DNA of 60,000 nucleotides, taken from positions 68,381,084-68,441,083 of the forward strand of contig CM055099.1 of assembly GCA_029204225.1 (NCBI GenBank). The letters run 5' to 3'. How positions within the stretch are numbered: the first letter of the stretch is position 1; each line of letters begins with the position of its first letter. This DNA comes from Diphasiastrum complanatum (Eukaryota; Streptophyta; Lycopodiopsida; Lycopodiales; Lycopodiaceae). A program made the translations under genes and the position numbers. Shown here piece by piece: positions 53,201 through 60,000 of this stretch. Below the pieces are notes generated by a model. That model worked only from the letters and a program-made list of their open reading frames with translations, was not told the DNA's origin and ran no database searches.

Positions 53201-55743
53201 AGAATTTATTATTTTAGCACCAGTCTAAACCGTAAAGGAAAGTTTGAAGTTTGACGTGGCATAGCTTTTGAAAGAATTTATTAATTTCCAAACCGTAAAG
53301 GAAAGTTTGAAGTTTGACGTGGCATAGTTTTTGAGAAAATTTATTAATTTTAGCACCAGTCTAAATCGTAAAGGAAAATTTGAAGTTTGACGTGGCATAC
53401 CTTTTGAAAGAATTTATTAATCTTAGCACCAGTCTACTAGTGATTATTTGAAGTCTATATATCTGGTACTTTTGAATTCTCCCTCAGAGAACATTCTTCA
53501 ATATTTATAACTCAAAACTGTGATGTCTAGATGATCATATTTAGTGTATGCAAAGTCTATCATGATGATGCATCTACTTTCAAAGCCCCAGGTATTTCAT
53601 ATATGAAGTATTAACAGTTTTACATTTACCAGCCAGCTAGAGTTGTCTGTTTATTTTGATAAACGTGATTATAGGTCTGCAAAGCATTGGAGCAGAGGTC
53701 AAAGAACATTCAAGGAGCAAAAATTGAGCACAACAAATTTTGTGTGTCCATACATTTCAGACGAGTCAAGGAGGAGGTATGATTCAGATCTGAAGTGTTC
53801 AGATTAATGCTATGGGCATGCTCTGGATAAATTCTGAAATTCATTGGAAACTCGCCTCCCTAGGAAATTTTTGATGGCTGCATTTGGATTTTGGTTCCAT
53901 CCAAAACTGTCATTAATATTTCATGGGAAGCCTTGTGTAGAAGTCGCAGCGGGTACTTTTTATCTTTTTTAGCTGAAACTGTCAATTGAAAGTTCATGGG
54001 GATGATAAAACTTTCAGGGGCACCAACATCCTCTTTAAGAGTTTTTTTCGGTTTGGCATTAGACTTCAATCATAAGAATCAATAATTTGATTATCTTGGT
54101 GATGGCAAGTGAAGATACATTACTGCCTGACATATGTGGCTAGTGTCACTGTTCGAAATCGTAATAGACCTAATAGGCATGTTAACAACTCTTGTTGCCG
54201 AATCATTGTTTCAAATATAGATTGTGTATTGGTATTTTTTGAATCTGTGTTGCGTTATCTTCCTTTTCTTCTTGAATAAATTGAAGTCATTGGAAATATG
54301 TTCGCTTATAGAACTTTCAAAAGTGACCAAAGGGGTTAGACGGGTGATGTATGCTCTGCTCTGGCAGTATTTCTTCAAGTGGGATTTATTCTGGCTCGTA
54401 CTTCAAATTTTTGTGGAAGCATTTTGTGAAAGAGGCATCTGTGTGACACCTACCTCCTGCAGAGCAATTTGATATTGATATGCATCTATAATACCATCAC
54501 CTCAATGGAATGACATTTCCAATATGAATTTGAAAAATCTCTGGTGTCTTTATAAATCAACACTGACAACATTTATAACAGTAGGACTTGATGTAACTTT
54601 TCTTACATTATTTTGAAAGAAATGCATCAGATTAATCTCCCCAACATGTAGCCTCTTTTCGTCTCTATTTATTTAAAGTACTCTTATGTCAAAATGAGAT
54701 GAAAGTGAGTATCATCTGCTTTCCAATGGGTTTATATCTAATAATTCAATCCATTCTTGTTTCAGAATTGGCGAGCACTTGCGGAAGAAGTGCAAAAGGT
54801 TCTGAAGAACTATCCCAAACTTTTCTTGACACAAGGTCGAAAAGTAAGTTACTCCCTGACCAAGCATCTGGCATTCATTTGGAAAATAATTGTAATCAGA
54901 TGGTCTGACGATTGATTGGTTGTATTTTTTACCAGGTCACATGAATTTGTGCCTTGGTAGATTTTTGCACATTTTGCTTGACAATATACATCCTTTGAGT
55001 TTTTAGGTATTGGAACTTCGGCCTTCTATTGCATGGGACAAAGGAAAGGCTGTGGAATTTCTCATGAAGGCATTAGGTGAGCATCTTCAGTGCAACATGG
55101 ATTATTTTACCGCCCTAAGATGCAGATAGCTTTAGCAATTTTTAGAGTTCTTAGCACTGTAAAAGACCATATACTTTATGAATGACAAATAGCTTTTACT
55201 CATGACAAATGAAAATGGCAGGGCTGGGTCTTAATGGTGATGTTCTTCCAGTTTACATTGGAGACGATCAAACTGATGAAGATGCATTCAGTGTATGATT
55301 TGTCTATAATCTGGATTCATAATTTACTTTCGAAATTGCTTACTGTTGAGCATACATGCTAGCTATCTCTCTTTGGAATTTTATCCAGAAATTGTGTTAG
55401 GTTGCATCTTATGAAAATGAAGACCTGCTAATACTGTTAAGTAACCGTTACAGGTTTTGAATGAGAAGCATAATGGATATAGCATTTTGGTCTCCAATGT
55501 TGCCAAGAAAACCAATGCCTCGTTTTCCCTTCGAGACCCTTGTGAGGTATTCAATTTTGGTTCATGCATGCTTCCAACATGTTCTCTGTCTGTCATCATT
55601 TTGTTTTTTTTGACACCTGATTGGCGATTTGTTTAGTGGCTTCTTGTACACTTATAACTTTTCTTGCTGCACAGGTTATGGATTTTGTACATTCCCTGGT
55701 GAAATGGAAATTAAAAAGCTCACATGAGCAAAACTCATCTTAA
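50276..55743 (+). CDS. TPP: Trehalose-6-phosphate phosphatase, 11 coding exons, 402 aa
   Basis: Exons are 50276-50608, 50862-51002, 51303-51374, 52052-52174, 52987-53043, 53675-53776, 54766-54843, 55007-55076, 55222-55292, 55454-55546 and 55675-55743. All introns are GT-AG. All junctions are phase 0 except exon 8/9 (phase 1). The enzyme removes phosphate from trehalose-6-phosphate, a plant sugar-status signal, to give trehalose. HAD-family motifs are [17 protein letters not shown] (D138, D140), [10 protein letters not shown] (S176), [10 protein letters not shown] (K314, K316) and [12 protein letters not shown] (339-348). [10 protein letters not shown] and NKFCVSVHFRR-like VSIHFRR are family signatures. 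The first 105 residues are Ser/Ala-rich and poorly conserved; they might be a targeting region. An in-frame stop at 50240 supports the ATG. Length is normal for plant TPPs, and no active-site loss is visible. Confidence 0.95.
51973..52010 (+). repeat. Partial duplicate of exon 4 inside intron 3
   Basis: CAAGTTTACGAGTTTGTGC and then AATTAGCCCAATTTGC mimic the start of exon 4 (CCAGGTGTACGAATTTGTGC and so on) 79 bp further on. The AG acceptor before the copy is changed to AAG, so it is probably a silent pseudo-exon. Confidence 0.72.
53154..53441 (+). repeat. Four-copy ~71-bp minisatellite in TPP intron 5
   Basis: Units begin at about 53154, 53225, 53288 and 53361 with CTAAACCGTAAAGGAAAG and contain GAAGTTTGACGTGGCATA. 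The copies are very alike. TGACGTGG is a bZIP-type ACGT core, so the array holds four possible binding sites within an intron. Confidence 0.88.
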
Positions 55744-57040
55744 CTGCTATTCAAAGAAAGATAGGAGATTCTTCCTTCAATTGAAGGTACCTAGGCGGTT
55801 CAATTTTTAAATGTATCGAGGCTCTGTTCTTATTTTTTGTTCTTGGTGCATGGGGCTGAGAAATGTTCCCAGTGCTTACAGCCCAAAGTGGTAGTAACCT
55901 AAGATGGCTATGAAAGGGCTACTATCCATAGCTGTGTGTGTCTCTTCCTGAAAAGGCAGTTGAATGCATCCTGGAAGTATTTTTGGCCTTTAGGATGGTC
56001 AAGCATACATTTATGGAGGGTTATATCATGTTATTGTCCTGTATGTATTCTGAAATTGTGGGCATATTGGGGAGATACAAGCAATTTTTTAAGCACTACG
56101 ATGATGATATGTATGGCAGTGGAAGACAATCACAGTGGTTAGAACTTTCCATCGAGTTCCCATTGTGTAGTTATAATTCGGCTCTAGATGGATATAGAAT
56201 GAAGTTTTCTCCCGGTAATAGTCACAATCGGAGGTTTTAGATCTTTGGACTTTTCAAAAATATCCCTCCATTTGTTGGGGTCACTGATTTTGTTTAATGA
56301 TAGTGCCTGGCACAAAGTTCTATCAAAATATTTTCTAATATGATTTAAACAGGCATCAGTTATGCTTTTGTCCTTTTATGGTTTTGGTGTGATCTTCAAA
56401 TGCTTGTATGTCCACAAGTTGATGGCTAACAACAGTAGAAACAGGAGTTTCTTTATTCGATGAAGTACCCAAAAGTAATATCACATGCTCGAAATACATG
56501 GTATGTCGATGGCTAAAAGATTCCAGAATTTGATTCAGATTGATTCTTGTCCAAAGCAGTACTTACTGAATGAGATAATGGTGCATTGATCTCTCTTCAT
56601 GATTGATGAAGTAGGCATGTTGTTATTGGCATTTGGTTCCTGACAGCCCTCATGTTGTTGGTCTCACCTTTGTGGGTAAGCTCTATAAGGTTGAAGATTG
56701 ACTGCCTCCTTTGTTATGTCTGGGGGTGGCGTTAAGTCATTACATAGATCAAAAGATGACTTAAAGCACATCATTGAACCACAATCAGCGGAAATGTTAA
56801 AACTATAATCCTACATATATGCCAGGTTACCAACCACTAGGGTCTTGATCTATGCTTTACACAGGTGGTTAACAGATTTGTTGGAGGATCTTCTGAATTT
56901 ACATGACGTCTAATTTCATGGGAAGATATGTTAAGGGAGAAGACTCACTTCCTGTTAGTGCCATTAAGTTGGAGAAATATTGATCAAAGCCAGTTGAACA
57001 TTTTCAAATGTAGATTTGCTTCCAAACCTGCACTTAACAG
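55744..57040 (+). other. TPP 3' flank, no second gene recognised
   Basis: This holds the 3' UTR of TPP. No clear AATAAA lies close to the stop. An unsupported frame (55938-56240) shows no motif. Confidence 0.45.
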
Positions 57041-57043
57041 TAA

Positions 57044-57333
57044 GTTTTTGGCTAGTTCCAATCAAAACATGTTTACTGTCCCATAGCAATAAAATTCTAA
57101 GTTGAGTATTCTATTTTTTGAGAGAGAGAGATAGATGCATTGGCCACATGCATGCAGAATCGGTGTTGTGGCACTTCCTTCTGGATGTGTTTTTGGCTAG
57201 TTCCAATCAAAACATGTTTACTGTCCCATAGCAATAAAATTCTAAGTTGAGTATTCTATTTTTTATGAGAGAGAGAGGTAGATGCATTGGCCACATGCAT
57301 TCAGAATCGTGTTGTGGCACTTCCTTCTGGATG
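57044..57333 (+). repeat. 145-bp tandem duplication
   Basis: GTTTTTGGCTAGTTCCAATC...CTTCCTTCTGGAT runs from 57044 to 57188 and again from 57189 to 57333 with a few indels. Each copy contains GAGAGAGAGA and a GCAATAAAATTC poly(A)-like signal. Confidence 0.92.
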
Positions 57334-58461
57334 TAAGAGAAGCTGGGCAGCTCCAGGAGAGTGCTGCAGGATTTAGGATCAAAATTCTGCATCTGCTATG
57401 CACATCTTTTGGAGATGTGTTTCTTCTGTATTCTCACTTGCTATTAAATATACTTCAGGAATTGAAAAAAATTTAATAATTGGATCACTTGGTCAACCAA
57501 TTATTTAACCCCCAAAGCTTCAAGAGAGATCTGACAGCACAAAACAACAGAGGTGAAAACGTATTTGGATAGCCGCTGCAGCAAGATACTAGGCTTGTGG
57601 GTTGTGGCCATCCACGCTGCTGCAGCAACTAGGAGGGGCGTTGCTGCACCCCCGCGTCTGGTGGCTGGGGAGAGTGCATGTGGGCAGCACAAGAGAGAGA
57701 AACTCGAGGGAGCTCCTCCGTTAGCTAGCTACACATAAGTGTTTTTGTTCTTGCCAAAAATACACTTTCAATTAGCAGTAATTACAGCCCAAAACTTGTC
57801 TTCAAGCTAACCCTATCTAACTCTTCAATTGATTAAAGGAGCCAAGGACTAAGGGAATAATGGTATAGGACTCGGGAATCAAGGACTAAGGGACTAAGGC
57901 ACGTGGGGCACACTTGGGCACACATCCTCTTACATAGATGGAATCTCATTACTTTCTAGGTTAATAAAAAAATCCAAGATAAGCAGGCCTTTATTAGTCA
58001 TACTACGCACAGCTGACGGACCCTCCCTTGACCTAATGTTGTTCTGATATCTTAGTAAAAACCTACTGAAATTTAGCCAAAAGCTCCAAGAATGGCATTG
58101 ATTGCGTTATATGCTAGGAATTCGAAACCAGGCCTGATACTATAGCAGTTTGACACTTTCAAAATTCAGGACTGAGGAGCGTCGTGCTGACCGACGGGGC
58201 TCTGCAGCCTGTTACAGCCAGCCTGCAGGTCCTTGAAAATTGGGGACCCTGGTCCCTGGGGCCTAGAGTCGCGACTTGCAAAATGAGGTCCAGACTCCAT
58301 TCTAGTTACTAGTAACAGTTGGACCTGTTGCAATAATATTTCTGACCTGTCATGAATCATGATGTACATTTCTTCCTATGACGCACCTTATTTAATTCGA
58401 AAGGGGTGATTTGAGCATTATTTTCACGAATCACAACCAAGGGCCCAGTAGTGCCAGGTGC
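57334..58461. other. No gene recognised
   Basis: Includes a Gly/Pro-coding GC-rich patch (57590-57700) with short frames on both strands. No domain. Confidence 0.45.
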
Positions 58462-58671
58462 CAGGAACCATCAAAGTGGCTTAAACTCCTGCTCCAACCA
58501 GCATAAGGGATGCTGACGCAGAGGTGTCCTCAGCCCTGGGTCCTGGCAGCGGCTGGGCTCTCAAAATGAGGAGTGCAGGAGCCATGAAAGAGGGCCTAAA
58601 TTCTTGCTCCAATCAGCATAGATGATGCTTGGCTGACGCAGGTTGCCTAGCTGGGCTTTCAAAATGAGGTA
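58462..58671 (+). repeat. ~114-bp tandem duplication
   Basis: CAGGAACCATCAAAG...TAAACTCCTGCTCCAACCAGC...GGCTGGGCTCTCAAAATGAGG is followed by CAGGAGCCATGAAAG...TAAATTCTTGCTCCAATCAGC...GCTGGGCTTTCAAAATGAGG. A weaker relative (GCAAAATGAGGTCCAG) is near 58278. Confidence 0.78.
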
Positions 58672-59144
58672 GGCAACCCATTGGAATCTTGGATCATGGA
58701 GATTATTATTTTATACAGAACACAGGTGGTACTGCTAACTTAGTTAGGAGCAGGTATTATTTGATGTTACTCGTAGAATGCCACGTGCTTTTTTTTCTCC
58801 CTACTACGTACCTACCTACGGCCGACTACCTTAACAAACATAATATTTTTTCTTTCTACGTCTCTTGAAGAACATAATATAATGATATTTCCGGGACCAG
58901 GGTGCTTCCAAACAATCGACGACACATTGCACCAAGACTTCGGGTGAGCGTCTTCTGCAGCAGCCATCTGATAGAGATCTGACTCCTGTCATTACAATTA
59001 CACCATTTTAGACTCTAAAATGGTGGTACCATCTCTCACCATTAGATTTGTGCCATTGGTGTGGAATATGCTTTTCCATTAGATTTATGCCATTGGTGGT
59101 GTAAATACGCTGCCATGATGATGGGCCTTATACCTCTGCCATGC

Positions 59145-59402
59145 CAAAACTTTTTATGTGGACACAAGGTAATGTGTTGATGCCACCTTAGACCTCGGCC
59201 ATGCACATTTTAGCATAATGTGTTATGAACATTTTTAAATTAATGCCACTTAACTTAGAACATGTATGTGAATAGTCAAAACTTTTTATGTGGACACAGC
59301 TAATGCATTGGTGCCACCTTAGACCTCGCCATGCACATTTTAGCATAATAATGTGTTATGCACATTTTTAAATTAATGCCACTTAGCACATGTATGTGAA
59401 GA
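59145..59402 (+). repeat. 132-bp tandem duplication
   Basis: CAAAACTTTTTATGTGGACACA...ATTAATGCCACTTA...ACATGTATGTGAA is repeated once with a few indels. Confidence 0.9.
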
Positions 59403-59452
59403 GCCAATCTCTTGATGTTGAAACACAATGCACGTTTTTGGGAAACGTGTGT

Positions 59453-59548
59453 TATCCATGGTGTGCATAAATGTTTCTAGCCTCTAGAATACATTAATAA
59501 TATCCATGGTGCACATAAATGTTTCTAGCCTCTAGAATACATTAATTA
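59453..59548 (+). repeat. 48-bp tandem duplication
   Basis: TATCCATGGTGTGCATAAATG...CTCTAGAATACATTAATAA (59453-59500) and its copy (59501-59548) differ at a few bases. Confidence 0.9.
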
Positions 59549-59741
59549 TACGTAAAAACCTAACCTGCAGGTTCTTTTGAACTTCATTTAAAAGTTGCCT
59601 TGATGGCTTAATATTTTACTTTTGAAAATTATGAGCAATAAAATAAATATCTTACACATTTGTAAGATGTCTTTGCTATTTTTAAAAAATATCAAGAAAC
59701 ACCTTACAATGGTGTTAGATTCACTTACTATTTATAGTAAG

Positions 59742-59862
59742 TTGCACAATCCAAAATTGTTATTTTCGGAAGTGTTATTTCTAAAAAAAAAAATTTAAAA
59801 AATATTAATTTGCACAATTCAAAGTTGTTATTTTCGGAAGTGTTATTTCTAAAATAAAATTA
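59742..59862 (+). repeat. 68-bp tandem duplication
   Basis: TTGCACAATCCAAAATTGTT...TTCGGAAGTGTTATTTCTAAA is repeated at 59810 with A-rich spacers. Confidence 0.88.
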
Positions 59863-60000
59863 AAAAAAAAAAAAAAACCCGTAGATGTTTTACGCAGGGG
59901 AAGGCCCCTGGGCGGGGCCCTTCCGCCTTTGCTGCCCTCGGGTGCTTCAAAAGGCCACCGCCTTGGGGCCTTCCCCCTTACAAATAGATCCGTGCACTTA
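59863..60000. repeat. Poly-A followed by GC-rich inverted repeat
   Basis: After A-rich sequence, CAGGGGAAGGCCCC (59896-59909) faces GGGGCCTTCCCCCTT (about 59966-59980). The middle is GC-rich with its own short inverted words. It matches the layout at 46.6 kb. The window ends shortly after it. Confidence 0.5.

Overview
The window reads as nuclear DNA of a land plant. It holds one intron-rich gene for a plant-type trehalose-6-phosphate phosphatase (TPP, about 50.3-55.7 kb). The rest is mostly a graveyard of LTR retrotransposons, largely Ty1/copia with iMet-tRNA primer sites, plus (CT)n arrays and minisatellites. The long introns and divergent copia lineages suggest a large, repeat-rich genome. 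A fern, lycophyte or bryophyte is possible, but the sequence does not settle this.

Layout. 0-2.7 kb: a broken fragment of a CID7-like protein (PAM2-CUE-DUF1771) and small repeats. 2.7-21 kb: a nest of copia elements. Element A (+ strand) has its gag split by element B1 (- strand, 4336-15924). B1 is in turn split by B2 (- strand, 8778-14936), which is young and has an intact 1322-residue polyprotein. A breaks off at about 17.03 kb against element C (- strand), which carries a long non-pol reading frame. 21-29 kb: a Ty3/gypsy integrase tail, copia fragment D, element E (LTR plus gag start) and gag fragment G. 29.08-34.94 kb: element F, complete in structure but dead, flanked by AACTA repeats. 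35-42 kb: a coiled-coil relic, a foldback element, four (CT)n arrays, pieces of B2-family and other copia elements, and heptamer and 34-bp minisatellites. 42-47 kb: AT-rich DNA with no recognisable gene. 47.4-55.8 kb: promoter region and TPP gene. 56-60 kb: several independent short tandem duplications and GC-rich inverted repeats.

The least ordinary features are two. First, an accessory non-pol domain is shared by A, B1 and C but joined at a different point of the retrotransposon backbone in each. C holds the full version in an uninterrupted 619-codon frame. Second, the palindrome CACACGTGTG or a near form recurs in the LTRs of several copia families, with five sites in the single E LTR. Other points are the exon-4 partial duplication and 71-bp repeats in TPP introns, non-TG/CA LTR ends of F, and a 375-bp LTR piece held between two (CT)n arrays.

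Coordinates of spliced exons, LTR ends and target-site duplications were read by eye. Family assignments rest on motif recognition, not on database searches.
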